64,000 nucleotides of DNA from Tabrizicola_A aquatica (GTDB taxonomy: Bacteria > Pseudomonadota > Alphaproteobacteria > Rhodobacterales > Rhodobacteraceae). The notes beneath the pieces were generated by a model that made no database searches, was not told where the DNA came from, and saw nothing but the letters and a program-made list of their open reading frames with translations. This document shows positions 49,618 through 58,556 of the stretch, piece by piece. The stretch lies in assembly GCA_965194375.1 (NCBI GenBank), contig CBDAEL010000006.1; one strand, written 5' to 3'. Position numbers and translations under genes: made by a program. Within the stretch, counting starts at the first letter, position 1. Each line of letters begins with the position of its first letter.

Positions 49618-50064
49618 TTACTTTGCAGCAGCAGCTTTCTTGACCTGAGCGGTCACGTCAGCGGTGGCCTTTTTCATCGCAGCGGTGGTTTCTTCCGAAG
49701 CGTTCTTGCCAGCAGCCAGCATCACCTCAACGGTGTCCATCTGCACTTTTTTCGCGATTTCAGCGAAAGCAGCCAGATTTTCGGCAGCCATTTCCGCAGC
49801 AGCGGTGGCGAAATCGGTTGCGGCTTTGGTGTAATCAGCCGGCTCAGCCTTGGCTTTGGCGGTTTCCGACAGCTTGGCGAGCGAGTCTTTGGCCCACTTG
49901 GCCGAAAGTTCGGTCGACTTTTCAGCGGCGGCCAAAGCAACGGCAGCCAGCTTTTCGCCGTAAGCAGCTTGGGTCTTGAATGCGTTCTGGAAGGCCGAAG
50001 CGTCAACCGGGAACGAAGCCATCATGTCCTGCATGACTTTGGTGAAGTCGGTGGTCTTGGTCAT
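49618..50064 (-). CDS. phaP: Phasin family protein
   Basis: A 148-residue Ala/Lys-rich helical protein that coats PHA granules. It has the phasin-type pattern QNAFKTQAAYGEKLAAVALAAAEKSTELS, ending AQVKKAAAAK. The frame is open to 50211, but the ATG at 50064 gives the standard N-terminus (MTKTTDFTKVMQDMMAS) and has GGAG upstream. Two PhaR operators lie 55-100 bp upstream, so its expression should rise when polymer sequesters PhaR. Confidence 0.93.
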   Translation of the reverse strand: MTKTTDFTKVMQDMMASFPVDASAFQNAFKTQAAYGEKLAAVALAAAEKSTELSAKWAKDSLAKLSETAKAKAEPADYTKAATDFATAAAEMAAENLAAFAEIAKKVQMDTVEVMLAAGKNASEETTAAMKKATADVTAQVKKAAAAK

Positions 50065-50118
50065 TTGAATTGCTCCTGAATGTCCGGGGTGTCGCCCGTT
50101 TCCTGAAGCAAGATATAC

Positions 50119-50135
50119 ATGCTGCACTGCAGCAT
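50119..50135. promoter_or_regulatory. PhaR operator 1 (phaP promoter)
   Basis: ATGCTGC-ACT-GCAGCAT is a perfect inverted repeat with 7-bp arms and matches the CTGC-N3-GCAG pattern described for PhaR of Paracoccus. It lies 55-71 bp upstream of the phaP start. Confidence 0.78.
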
Positions 50136-50146
50136 TGCAAGTGAAA

Positions 50147-50163
50147 TTTCTGCGACGCAGAAA
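50147..50163. promoter_or_regulatory. PhaR operator 2 (phaP promoter)
   Basis: TTTCTGC-GAC-GCAGAAA, again a perfect 7-bp-arm inverted repeat with the CTGC-N3-GCAG core. It lies 28 bp (between centres) from operator 1, which would place two PhaR dimers on nearby faces of the helix. Confidence 0.75.
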
Positions 50164-50207
50164 CAACTCAGGGGCGAACGGCGTCGGATTGGGAAACCTG
50201 TGAGAAA

Positions 50208-52004
50208 TCAAGCCTCTGGAATGGCGACCACATAAGTGCCCGGGGCGGGGCAGAGTTCGGGATGGCCCGAATCACCAATCTGACGGGCTGGAATCTGCGC
50301 GCCAGAACGTTCATCCAGCCAAGCCCCCCAACGCGGCCACCAGCTGCCTTGGGTAAAGGTCGCGCCCTTCATCCAATCGTCCGGCTCGCCTTCCAGCGGC
50401 GCATCCGAGGTGTAATGGCCATACTTGCCCTTGGACGGCGGGTTGATGATCCCGGCGATGTGGCCCGACTGCGAGACGATAAAGGTCTTGTCCTTGGACC
50501 CCATCTGCTTGACGCCATTAAAGCTGCCGCGCCAATGCGCGATGTGGTCTGTCTCACAGGCAATGGCGCAGAGGGGCACCTTCACCCCATCCAGCGTGAC
50601 AGGCTTGCCAAAGACCGGGAACACGCCGCGCGCAAAGCCGTTCAACTGGCACAGATCGCGGATGTATTCGATCGCCATCTTACCCGGCAGGTTGGTGCCA
50701 TCGCCGTTCCAATGCAAAAGATCAAAGGCCGGGGGCGCCTCGCCCAGCATATAGCTTTTGATCGCCGGGCCGTAGATCAAGTCATTGGAGCGCAGATAGG
50801 AAAAGGTCTTGCCCATAAAGCGCTTGGACAAAATCCCGTCCGAAGCGACCTGACGCGAAATGCCGTCGATGAAGTCATCGGCCAGAAACACGCCCATCTC
50901 TCCAGGGTCGGAAAAATCGGTCAGCGTGGTGAACAGCGTGGCCGATTTCACCGTCTCATCGCCCGCGCGCTGCAGATGCGCGATGGTCATGCTCAGCGTC
51001 GTGCCCGCGATGCAATAGCCCACAGCGTTGATCTGCTTAACGCCGCAAATCTTGCGGACCTCGGCCATCGCCGTCAGATAGCCCTCGCGGATATAGTCGT
51101 CCATGCAGACATCGGCATAGGTCGCATCGGGGTTGACCCAAGACACCACGAACAACGTAAAGCCCTGATCCACGATCCATTTGATCAGCGAATTCTGCGG
51201 CTTAAGGTCCATCACATAGTATTTGTTGATCCACGGCGGAAAGATCAGCAGCGGGGTTTCATAGACCGTTTCGGTCGTCGGCTTGAACTGGATCAGCTCC
51301 AGCATCCGGTTGCGGAACACCACCGCGCCCGGCGTGGCGGCGATATTTTCGCCCAAGGTAAAGGCGGCCGGGTCCGACAGCGTGGGCAGCATCTCGCCGT
51401 CATGGGCCTCGATATCGGCGACAAGGTTCTCCAGCCCCTTCACCAAGCTTTCGCCATCGGTGGCAATCGCCTTTTCCAAAGCATCCGGATTGGTGCCCAG
51501 AAAATTCGTCGGCGCCAGCATGTCGACGATCTGGCGGGTGAAATACTCCACCCGCTTTTTGTCGGCAGGCGCAATGTCCTCCATATCGCTGACGGCGGTG
51601 TTAATGGCCTCAGAGTTGATGAGGTACTGCTGCTTGAGATAGTTGAAGGCGGGGTGGGTATCCCACAGCGGGTTAGAGAACCGGCGATCCTTGGGGCCGG
51701 GATCGGCGGGGGCCTTGAACTCACCTGAGGCGAGCGCCTGCTGGGCCTCGACATAATGCGTCAGCGTTTTGCCCCAATAGCCGATCTGATGCTCCAGCAC
51801 CTTGGCGGGGTTTTGCAACATGGCGGCCAGATAGGCCTGCGCGGCCTTCATGTAGATGTCAGAAGACGGCCCATCGAGTGCGGCATCTTTCTGCTTTTGG
51901 CGCGCCAAGGCCGCCATCAGCCGCTCGGACAACCCTTCGATTTTCGCGAGGTTGGCCTGCATCCGCTCTAGTTTGTGGCCCGCGTCATATTCTTCAGTTG
52001 TCAT
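50208..52004 (-). CDS. phaC: Class I poly(3-hydroxyalkanoate) synthase
   Basis: A 598-residue class I PHA synthase that polymerises hydroxyacyl-CoA. The catalytic Cys lies in the lipase-like box VGYCIAGTTLSM (about residue 331), with later conserved Asp and His blocks (PLCAIACETDHIAHWRGS; VSQSGHIAGIINPP). PPWINKYYVMDLKPQNSLIKWIVDQGFTLFVVSW (in parts) is also typical. It is divergent from phaZ, with a PhaR-type operator in the 88-bp space between them, and is followed on the same strand by phaP. Confidence 0.97.
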   Translation of the reverse strand: MTTEEYDAGHKLERMQANLAKIEGLSERLMAALARQKQKDAALDGPSSDIYMKAAQAYLAAMLQNPAKVLEHQIGYWGKTLTHYVEAQQALASGEFKAPADPGPKDRRFSNPLWDTHPAFNYLKQQYLINSEAINTAVSDMEDIAPADKKRVEYFTRQIVDMLAPTNFLGTNPDALEKAIATDGESLVKGLENLVADIEAHDGEMLPTLSDPAAFTLGENIAATPGAVVFRNRMLELIQFKPTTETVYETPLLIFPPWINKYYVMDLKPQNSLIKWIVDQGFTLFVVSWVNPDATYADVCMDDYIREGYLTAMAEVRKICGVKQINAVGYCIAGTTLSMTIAHLQRAGDETVKSATLFTTLTDFSDPGEMGVFLADDFIDGISRQVASDGILSKRFMGKTFSYLRSNDLIYGPAIKSYMLGEAPPAFDLLHWNGDGTNLPGKMAIEYIRDLCQLNGFARGVFPVFGKPVTLDGVKVPLCAIACETDHIAHWRGSFNGVKQMGSKDKTFIVSQSGHIAGIINPPSKGKYGHYTSDAPLEGEPDDWMKGATFTQGSWWPRWGAWLDERSGAQIPARQIGDSGHPELCPAPGTYVVAIPEA

Positions 52005-52027
52005 GTTAAGCTTTGACCCCTATTCTC

Positions 52028-52040
52028 GCTGCCATGCAGC
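52028..52040. promoter_or_regulatory. PhaR operator 3 (phaC-phaZ divergent promoter)
   Basis: GCTGC-CAT-GCAGC, a perfect inverted repeat with the CTGC-N3-GCAG core in the 88-bp gap between the divergent phaC and phaZ starts. It may let PhaR control both synthase and depolymerase. Confidence 0.7.
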
Positions 52041-52092
52041 ATTGCGCCATCCCTATCCATGGGATGTGGCAGAATCGGCCAAGGAGACGCCC

Positions 52093-53367
52093 GTGAAGTA
52101 TATGGCCACCTATGACCTGATGGAAAGCATTCGCAATACGAATGAGTGGATGGGCGCATCGGCACGGGCCATGGCAAGCTATCCGGCCTTTGCTTTGACG
52201 ATGAATCCAATGCTGCAGATGATGGCCGCCTGGGGCGAGGTGACCGAAAGATCCTTCGCCCGCATGGTCGCAAAACCCGACTGGGGCATCCGTTCGATCC
52301 CCGGCGCTGACGGCACCGACCATCTGGTCGACGTCAAGCCGGTTGTGGAAAAACCCTTTGGTGATCTGGTGCAGTTCTTCGTGCGCCGCCGCGCGCCGAT
52401 GGCCCGCAAGATCCTGCTTGTCGCGCCAATGTCGGGTCACTACGCCACCTTGCTACGCTCAACCGTGGCCAGTTTGCTGCCCGATGCCGATGTTTTTGTG
52501 ACAGATTGGGCCAATGCGCGCGATATTCCGGTCAGTGCCGGAAAATTCGACGTTGAAGATTACACGCTGTACCTTGTCGAATTCATGCGCGCCTTGGGTC
52601 CGGACACCCATGTGATCGCCATTTGCCAGCCCGCGCCGCTGACCTTGGCCGCAACGGCCTATCTCGCGAGCGAAGACCCCGATGCCCAGCCGCGCAGCCT
52701 GACCCTGATCGGCGGGCCGATTGACCCGGACGCAGCCGCGACCGACGTCACCGACTTTGGCCGCCGGATCACCATGGGCCAGCTGGAACAAATGGCCATT
52801 CAGCGCGTCGGCTTCAAATACAAAGGCGTCGGCCGCTTGGTCTATCCGGGGCTTTTGCAGCTGCAAAGCTTTATGTCGATGAACGCCGAGCGGCACTCAA
52901 AGGCGTTTTCCGAACAAATCATGCGCGTCGCACGCGGCGAGGCCTCGGATCACGACGCCCACAATCGGTTTTATGATGAATATCTCGCCGTGATGGACAT
53001 GACGGCGGAATTCTACCTTTCCACCGTCGAGCGGATCTTCAAAAACCGCGAGATTGCACGCAACGAGTTTACCGTGGCGGGCAAGAAGGTGGACATCGGG
53101 GCGATCACCCGCGTGGCGGTGAAAACGGTTGAGGGCGAGAAAGACGATATCTCGGCCCCCGGCCAATGCGTTGCGGCGCTTAAGCTCTGCACCGGGCTGC
53201 CCGACAGCAAGAAGGCTTGGCACCTTGAGCCGGAGGCAGGCCATTACGGCATCTTCGCAGGCAAGAGCTGGCGTCTGAACATTCGCCCCTTGGTGTTGAA
53301 TTTCATCGACGCCAATTCGGGCGCTCCGGCGCAGCCAAAGCTGAAGGCCGTCGCTGCGGCCACCTAA
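52093..53367 (+). CDS. phaZ: Intracellular polyhydroxyalkanoate depolymerase
   Basis: A 424-residue intracellular PHB depolymerase that mobilises stored polymer. The likely nucleophile is a Cys in the HVIAICQPAPLTLAA segment (about residue 178), as in the PhaZ1 type. Other typical blocks are FVTDWANARDIPVSAGKFDVEDYTLYL and LEPEAGHYGIFAGKSWR with the catalytic His. The start is GTG at 52093, chosen because AAGGAG stands six bases before it; the ATG at 52102 would be too far. Divergent from phaC. Confidence 0.93.
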   Translation: MKYMATYDLMESIRNTNEWMGASARAMASYPAFALTMNPMLQMMAAWGEVTERSFARMVAKPDWGIRSIPGADGTDHLVDVKPVVEKPFGDLVQFFVRRRAPMARKILLVAPMSGHYATLLRSTVASLLPDADVFVTDWANARDIPVSAGKFDVEDYTLYLVEFMRALGPDTHVIAICQPAPLTLAATAYLASEDPDAQPRSLTLIGGPIDPDAAATDVTDFGRRITMGQLEQMAIQRVGFKYKGVGRLVYPGLLQLQSFMSMNAERHSKAFSEQIMRVARGEASDHDAHNRFYDEYLAVMDMTAEFYLSTVERIFKNREIARNEFTVAGKKVDIGAITRVAVKTVEGEKDDISAPGQCVAALKLCTGLPDSKKAWHLEPEAGHYGIFAGKSWRLNIRPLVLNFIDANSGAPAQPKLKAVAAAT

Positions 53368-53395
53368 ACCACACCGGGCGGTGCGGATGCCCCGC

Positions 53396-54109
53396 CTAGC
53401 GCAGCATCATCGGGCCGTTCAGAAACGCCTCAATCGCGTCTGACACGGCTTCGGGCTGCTCCAAGGGCGCAAGGTGCCCAGAATCCTCGATAATCCCGAA
53501 TTGGCCATAGGGCATCAGCGTGGCGGTAAACTCTTGCCGCCGCAGGGGTACCAGCGGGTCTTGCCGCCCGGCAAGCACCAAGGCAGGCAGCCGCACCTTG
53601 CGCATGGTTTTCTGCTGATCGGGTCGGCGCTGCGCCGCGCGCGATTGGCGCAGGAACACGCCCTCGCCCAGACCCAGCGCCATATCCTTGACCAAGGCCA
53701 TGATCTCGCCATGCCAAGGGCTGTCCGCCACCGCCGACGCCGGAATCTCTTGCGCCATGGCATCCACCAGCCGCCCGGCCCGCGCCATGACCATCCGGGT
53801 TTCGCGTTCAACGGCGATCTGGGGCGGTTCGGACAAAGGGTCGGTCGCCATCAGGATCACCCGCGTCACCCGGTCAGGCGCCCGTCGGATGATGTCCAGC
53901 GCCACATCACCGCCCAGCCCATGACCCAAAAGCGCAAACTTCGGCGGCAGCCCGGCCATCATGGCCTCGGACATCTTTTCCACCGTCTCCCCTTGGGCGG
54001 CAATGCAGACCTGACAGGCACGGTCAGCCCCCAGCCGCACCATCTGCGGCAGGAACAGACGGGCGTCGGCCATCATGCCGGGGATGATCACCAAAGGTTC
54101 GTGCATCAC
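53396..54109 (-). CDS. Alpha/beta hydrolase fold protein with altered nucleophile elbow
   Basis: A 237-residue alpha/beta hydrolase-like protein. The oxyanion region (VIIPGMMADARLFLPQM) and the C-terminal catalytic His block (IEDSGHLAPLEQPEAV) are present, but the nucleophile elbow reads ALLGHGLGGDVAL: the usual Ser of GHSxGG is Gly (residue 64). Classical hydrolase chemistry is therefore unlikely unless another residue substitutes. The start is at 54109 or 54106 and overlaps the next gene as ATGA. Confidence 0.85.
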   Translation of the reverse strand: MMHEPLVIIPGMMADARLFLPQMVRLGADRACQVCIAAQGETVEKMSEAMMAGLPPKFALLGHGLGGDVALDIIRRAPDRVTRVILMATDPLSEPPQIAVERETRMVMARAGRLVDAMAQEIPASAVADSPWHGEIMALVKDMALGLGEGVFLRQSRAAQRRPDQQKTMRKVRLPALVLAGRQDPLVPLRRQEFTATLMPYGQFGIIEDSGHLAPLEQPEAVSDAIEAFLNGPMMLR

Positions 54110-55086
54110 AGCCCCTTTGCCCAGCCAAGGATCAAACCCACCGTCTCGGCCGTCTGCCCCGGCGACATCGCCGAACCGGCGATGACATGCGAAAACGGAT
54201 CGTCGCCCGGCCCCATCTGGCGCTGCTCCATTTGCACAGCGCCGCCCCAGCCTGCCATCAGCGCCTCGGTCTGCGCCGGATCCACCACCTGATCCTGCGG
54301 CGAATAGATCACCAAGGCCGGGATCGTGACGGCGGAATAATCAAGCCCGCGCGCATGGCGTACTAGCGCAGCCATCGGAAACAGGGCCACCGTCGGATAG
54401 CTCGTGGTCCAATAGCGGGCTTGGGCGTCGTTCAAGGGTTCAAAGCTGCGGGTTTCCCCCGCCACCAGCGGCCCCCAATGTCGCGCAAGCGGCAGATCAA
54501 GGATCTTGGCGGCGGCACTTTTCACACCGAAATTGGGCGACACCAAAACCACCCCGGCCAGCCCTTCGGACAGCACCGGGTCCGTGGCCACAATCGCCGC
54601 CAGCGTGCCCCCGGTCGAGGTGGCGATCACCACAACCCGGTCGCCTAAGCTCCGCCCGATGGCCATCGCCTCGGCCATATCTTCGATCCAATCCCCGGCA
54701 AACGGTTCGGCCATCGCATCGCCCGACCGGCCATGACCCGCCAGCCGTGTGTAAAAGAGGTTCGCGCCAAGCGCCTTCGCTACCTCGTCCGGCACCGGGC
54801 GAATTTCCTCGGCCGAGGCAGAGAAGCCATGCACATAAATCACCGCCAGCGGCGTCTTTTGTCCGGGCACGCCCGCCCAGACAATGCGCTTGGCCGCCTC
54901 GGGGCGAATGTCGGAAAAATGCAATTCACGTTGCGCAAGAAACTCAGAGAGATCATCTGGCAATGCATTGGCTTCGAAGGAAATATCCCGATCAACTGGT
55001 TCCTCAGGCGCGAAGGCCCAGATCCCTGCCAATAGTGCGAAAATCACAACGATCAGCCGCCCCAGTGCCTTGCCAAACCTACGCAT
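54106..55086 (-). CDS. Membrane-anchored alpha/beta hydrolase
   Basis: A 326-residue alpha/beta hydrolase with an N-terminal hydrophobic anchor (RLIVVIFALLAGIWAFAP). The nucleophile Ser is in VIATSTGGTLAAIVA, and AVIYVHGFSASAEEIRPVPDEVAKALG is the oxyanion-hole region. A catalytic Asp (IYSPQDQVVDPAQ) and late His (PFSHVIAG) can be placed. The active domain is predicted on the periplasmic side. Substrate unknown; lysophospholipase or carboxylesterase are possible. It overlaps the flanking hydrolase gene. Confidence 0.88.
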   Translation of the reverse strand: MRRFGKALGRLIVVIFALLAGIWAFAPEEPVDRDISFEANALPDDLSEFLAQRELHFSDIRPEAAKRIVWAGVPGQKTPLAVIYVHGFSASAEEIRPVPDEVAKALGANLFYTRLAGHGRSGDAMAEPFAGDWIEDMAEAMAIGRSLGDRVVVIATSTGGTLAAIVATDPVLSEGLAGVVLVSPNFGVKSAAAKILDLPLARHWGPLVAGETRSFEPLNDAQARYWTTSYPTVALFPMAALVRHARGLDYSAVTIPALVIYSPQDQVVDPAQTEALMAGWGGAVQMEQRQMGPGDDPFSHVIAGSAMSPGQTAETVGLILGWAKGL

Positions 55087-55831
55087 GACGCAGGACCTCC
55101 TCGATGGTTGCGGTCATAAGATCCAGACAGTCCGGGGTGGAAAAGCGGTGATCCGCCCCCTTGACCAGCGTCAGCCGCAGATCGGGGCAGGTGGCATGGT
55201 CCATCAGCCGCAGCGCGACCGAGGGTGGCACGTCGACATCCGCTGTGCCCTGCAGCAGCCGCACCGGAAAAGGCAGGTTCAAAGGCGCGCGCAGCACAAG
55301 ATGCTTGGCCCCATCGTCAAGGAAGGTCTTGGTGATGATGTTCGGTTGGTCAGAATATTCCGAAGGCTCGGCCAGCCAGCCCTGCCCCGTAAGCAGCGCC
55401 TTTTGCTCGTCCGAATAGCTGTCCCACATCAGATCCGCCGTGAAATCTGGCGCGGCAGCGATGCCCACAAGCCCCGCCACTCGACCGGGCACCGCGCGCG
55501 CGACCAAAAGCGAGATCCAGCCGCCCATCGAAGACCCAACCAGAACCTGCGGCCCGTTCGTCAGCGCCTCAAGCGCCGCCAGCGCATCGGCGAACCAGTC
55601 GCCAATCCCGCCCTCTTCAAACCGCCCCGACGATTGGCCATGCCCGGAATAATCAAACCGCAGGAAAGCACGCCCGCAGCCTTCGGCCCAGCGTTGCAGA
55701 TGCACCGCCTTGGTGCCGGTCATGTCCGACCGATACCCACCCAGAAAGACCACGCCCGGCCCGGCGCCGGGGGTCTGATGATAAGCAATGCGGCGGCCTG
55801 CGGCTGTGGTCAGAAACTGGGTCATTGTCAC
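55079..55831 (-). CDS. Alpha/beta hydrolase (serine hydrolase)
   Basis: A 250-residue serine hydrolase. VLVGSSMGGWISLLVA has the intact GxSxG nucleophile elbow, VFLGGYRSDMTGTK the oxyanion loop, and GADHRFSTPDCLD the catalytic His. It is similar in plan to the ABHD10/BEM46-like group. It forms an overlapping operon with the two hydrolases downstream. The physiological substrate is unknown. Confidence 0.9.
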   Translation of the reverse strand: MTMTQFLTTAAGRRIAYHQTPGAGPGVVFLGGYRSDMTGTKAVHLQRWAEGCGRAFLRFDYSGHGQSSGRFEEGGIGDWFADALAALEALTNGPQVLVGSSMGGWISLLVARAVPGRVAGLVGIAAAPDFTADLMWDSYSDEQKALLTGQGWLAEPSEYSDQPNIITKTFLDDGAKHLVLRAPLNLPFPVRLLQGTADVDVPPSVALRLMDHATCPDLRLTLVKGADHRFSTPDCLDLMTATIEEVLRHA

Positions 55832-56035
55832 TCCACTCCGACAAGGGGTTTAGCGTCCGGCTTTGGCCCTGTCAGCCCGCAACTGCGTGAGAAGGCATAG
55901 AATTCACCAAACCACCCCGCTGCAAGCCATTTTTCGCCGCCGCGATCTTGACGCCGCCCAGCCAAAGCGGCAAACCACCCGCACATAACCCGCAACCGGG
56001 CGTTTCGTAGGCGCCAAACAGACGAGGATCAGGCC

Positions 56036-57979
56036 ATGGCCCAAATCTCCCTCACCTTCCCCGATGGCAACAAGCGCGACTACGCCGCAGGCGTGACCGC
56101 CGCCGAAGTGGCGATGTCCATCGCCCCCGGTTTGGCCAAAAAGGCCATTTCCGCATCGGTGAACGGCGCGCATTATGATCTGCAATGGCCGATCATGACG
56201 GATGCGAAAATCGCCATTCACACCATGGCCGATGACGCCCAAGCGCTGGAACTGATCCGCCACGACTGCGCCCATATCATGGCCCGCGCCGTGCAGGACA
56301 TCTGGCCTGATGTGAAGGTCACCATCGGCCCGGTGCGCGATTACGGTTGGTTTTACGACTTTGACCGGGCGGAACCCTTCACACCGGAAGACCTTGGCGC
56401 GATCGAAGCCCGCATGAAGCAAATCATCAACGCCCGCGATCCGGTGAAAACCGAAGTCTGGGACCGTGCCCGCGCGATTGCCTACTATGAGGACCGCGGC
56501 GAGCCCTTCAAGATCGAGCTTATCAACCGCATTCCTGAAGGCGAAGACCTGCGGATGTATTGGCACGGGCCTTGGCAGGACCTGTGCCGCGGCCCGCATC
56601 TGGCCCATACGGGCCAGGTGCCCGCCGATGCCTTCAAGCTGACCCATGTCGCCGGCGCCTATTGGCTGGGCGACGCCTCGCGCCCCATGCTCCAGCGCAT
56701 CTACGGCCTTGCGTTCAAGAACCGCGACGACCTCAAGGCGCACATGACCATGCTGGAAGAGGCCGCCAAGCGCGACCACCGCAGGCTTGGCCGGGAAATG
56801 GAGCTGTTCCACATCCAGGACGAAGCGCCCGGCATGGTGTTCTGGCACCCGAACGGCTGGACGATCTATCGCCAGTTGGAAGATTACATGCGCGGCCGTC
56901 TGCGCACGGCAGGCTATAAGGAAATCAAGACGCCCCAAGTGGTGGACCGCATCCTGTGGGAAAAATCCGGCCACTGGGAAGCCTACCGCGAGAATATGTT
57001 CATCGTTGAGGTGGACGAAGAGGGCGCCAAGGAAAAGCGCATCAATGCGCTGAAACCCATGAACTGCCCCTGCCATGTGCAGATCTTCAATCAGGGCCTA
57101 AAGTCCTACCGTGACCTGCCCTTGCGCCTGGCCGAGTTTGGCTCGTGCCACCGCTACGAATCCTCCGGCTCCATGCACGGGCTGATGCGCGTGCGCGGCT
57201 TTACGCAGGACGACGCCCATATCTTCTGCACAGAAGACCAGATCGAGGCGGAATGCGCGGGCTTCATCGCGCTTCTGTCCTCGGTCTACAAAGACCTAGG
57301 CTTTGAAAAGTTCGACATCAAACTCTCCACCCGCCCAGATGTGCGCGTGGGCAGCGATGAGGTTTGGGACAAAGCCGAAGGCGCGCTGCAAAAGGCCATC
57401 GAAGGTCTGGGCTTGCCCTACCAGATCAACGAAGGCGACGGCGCGTTCTATGGCCCGAAGCTGGATTTCAAACTGACCGACGCCATCGGCCGCGAATGGC
57501 AGTGCGGCACTTTCCAGGCCGATTTCAACCTGCCCAACCGGCTGGATGCGGAATTTGTCGGCGAAGACGGCGCGAAACACCGCCCCGTCATGCTGCACCG
57601 CGCGATCCTTGGCTCGTTCGAACGCTTTATCGGCATCCTGATCGAAAACTACGCGGGCAAGTTCCCTTTCTGGCTGGCCCCGCGTCAGGTGGTTGTCGCC
57701 TCCATCGTGTCGGATGCCGATGGCTATGTGAACGAGGTAGTCAACGCGCTGAAAAAGGCGGGCGTCCGCGCCGAGGCCGATACGCGTAACGAGAAGATCA
57801 ACTACAAGGTGCGCGAACATTCGGTCGGCAAAGTTCCCGTGATCTTGGCCATCGGCATGAAAGAGGTTGAAGAGCGCACTGTTTCAGTTCGCCGTCTGGG
57901 CGAGACCCGGACTGACACGCTCAGCTTTGCCGAAGCCATCGCGACCTTCGGGCTTGACGCCCTGCCCCCAGCGCACTAG
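56036..57979 (+). CDS. thrS: Threonyl-tRNA synthetase
   Basis: A 647-residue class II synthetase. The N-terminal TGS domain (MAQISLTFPDGNKRDYAAGVTAAEVA) is followed by the editing domain (IRHDCAHIMARAVQDIWPDVKV) and the catalytic core with motif 1, MNCPCHVQIF and motif 2 (HRYESSGSMHGLMRVRGFTQDDAHIFC in parts). Zinc ligands are present, and the C-terminal anticodon-binding domain has KINYKVREHSVGKVPV. Length and order are normal. Confidence 0.98.
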   Translation: MAQISLTFPDGNKRDYAAGVTAAEVAMSIAPGLAKKAISASVNGAHYDLQWPIMTDAKIAIHTMADDAQALELIRHDCAHIMARAVQDIWPDVKVTIGPVRDYGWFYDFDRAEPFTPEDLGAIEARMKQIINARDPVKTEVWDRARAIAYYEDRGEPFKIELINRIPEGEDLRMYWHGPWQDLCRGPHLAHTGQVPADAFKLTHVAGAYWLGDASRPMLQRIYGLAFKNRDDLKAHMTMLEEAAKRDHRRLGREMELFHIQDEAPGMVFWHPNGWTIYRQLEDYMRGRLRTAGYKEIKTPQVVDRILWEKSGHWEAYRENMFIVEVDEEGAKEKRINALKPMNCPCHVQIFNQGLKSYRDLPLRLAEFGSCHRYESSGSMHGLMRVRGFTQDDAHIFCTEDQIEAECAGFIALLSSVYKDLGFEKFDIKLSTRPDVRVGSDEVWDKAEGALQKAIEGLGLPYQINEGDGAFYGPKLDFKLTDAIGREWQCGTFQADFNLPNRLDAEFVGEDGAKHRPVMLHRAILGSFERFIGILIENYAGKFPFWLAPRQVVVASIVSDADGYVNEVVNALKKAGVRAEADTRNEKINYKVREHSVGKVPVILAIGMKEVEERTVSVRRLGETRTDTLSFAEAIATFGLDALPPAH

Positions 57980-58003
57980 CGCCCGCAAACCCTTGATCTT
58001 AAA

Positions 58004-58033
58004 GGCATGTGCCGCAGTCTCGCGGCGCATGCC
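58004..58033. terminator. Hairpin downstream of thrS
   Basis: GGCATGTGCCGC / GCGGCGCATGCC forms a 12-bp stem (one G-T pair) with a 6-nt loop, 24 bp after the thrS stop. No T-run follows on the plus strand, so it is a transcript-end hairpin of uncertain type. Confidence 0.45.
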
Positions 58034-58162
58034 ACAGGGTGATCCCTGCTTTTGGAACTTCACAGAGTTGTGGCCCACGCGTCTGTGATTGGCTCGTGAT
58101 GGCCACAGATCCCTAGGGTTTGGGTGTCGAAAGACATCCATATAACCAAAGGGATTACACAT

Positions 58163-58468
58163 ATGTCGAACCACATCCGCACACTGACTGTTGCCGGCGC
58201 TTTGGCCGCAGCCTTGGCCTCGCACGCCACCATGGTGACCGCACAAGACAACGAAAAATGCTTTGGCGTCGCACTGGCCGGTCAAAACGATTGCGCCGCC
58301 GGTGAAGGCACCACCTGCGCTGGCACCTCCAAAGTCGACTATCAGGGCAACGCTTGGAAGCTGGTCCCGGCTGGCAGCTGCGTGACCATGGAACTGCCCG
58401 CTGGCATGGAAGGCAAGGCCCGCATGGGCAGCCTTGAAGCTCTGGACCGCGATCTGCCCAAAGGCTGA
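58163..58468 (+). CDS. bufA: Bufferin-type RiPP precursor (DUF2282)
   Basis: A 101-residue precursor of the DUF2282 family. The signal peptide (AGALAAALASHATMVTAQ) is followed by four cysteines at residues 33, 44, 52 and 73 in the blocks EKCFGVALAGQNDCAAG, TTCAGTSKVDYQG and VPAGSCVTMELP. This is the class that MNIO enzymes modify into copper-binding bufferins; in described bufferins central cysteines become thiooxazole-type heterocycles. The mature peptide should be periplasmic and sequester Cu(I). The ATG at 58163 has GGGA upstream. Next genes are the matching DUF692 and DUF2063 partners. Confidence 0.88.
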   Translation: MSNHIRTLTVAGALAAALASHATMVTAQDNEKCFGVALAGQNDCAAGEGTTCAGTSKVDYQGNAWKLVPAGSCVTMELPAGMEGKARMGSLEALDRDLPKG

Positions 58469-58556
58469 TGCCAAAGCGCCTGGGGCGGGGCTGCCCCCCC
58501 CCAGCGACCGAAACACGACCTCACGTGTGATTTGCGGACCGATGAAAGGCCCCTCG

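Noticed and set aside
55904..57076. 390-residue open frame on the minus strand over thrS
   Set aside because: It is antisense to a well-supported thrS gene, has no family features and mirrors codon bias of high-G+C DNA.
58090..58162. ECF sigma promoter in front of the bufferin precursor
   Set aside because: A CGAA at 58128-58131 could be a -10 element, but no GTAACC-like -35 lies at the needed distance.
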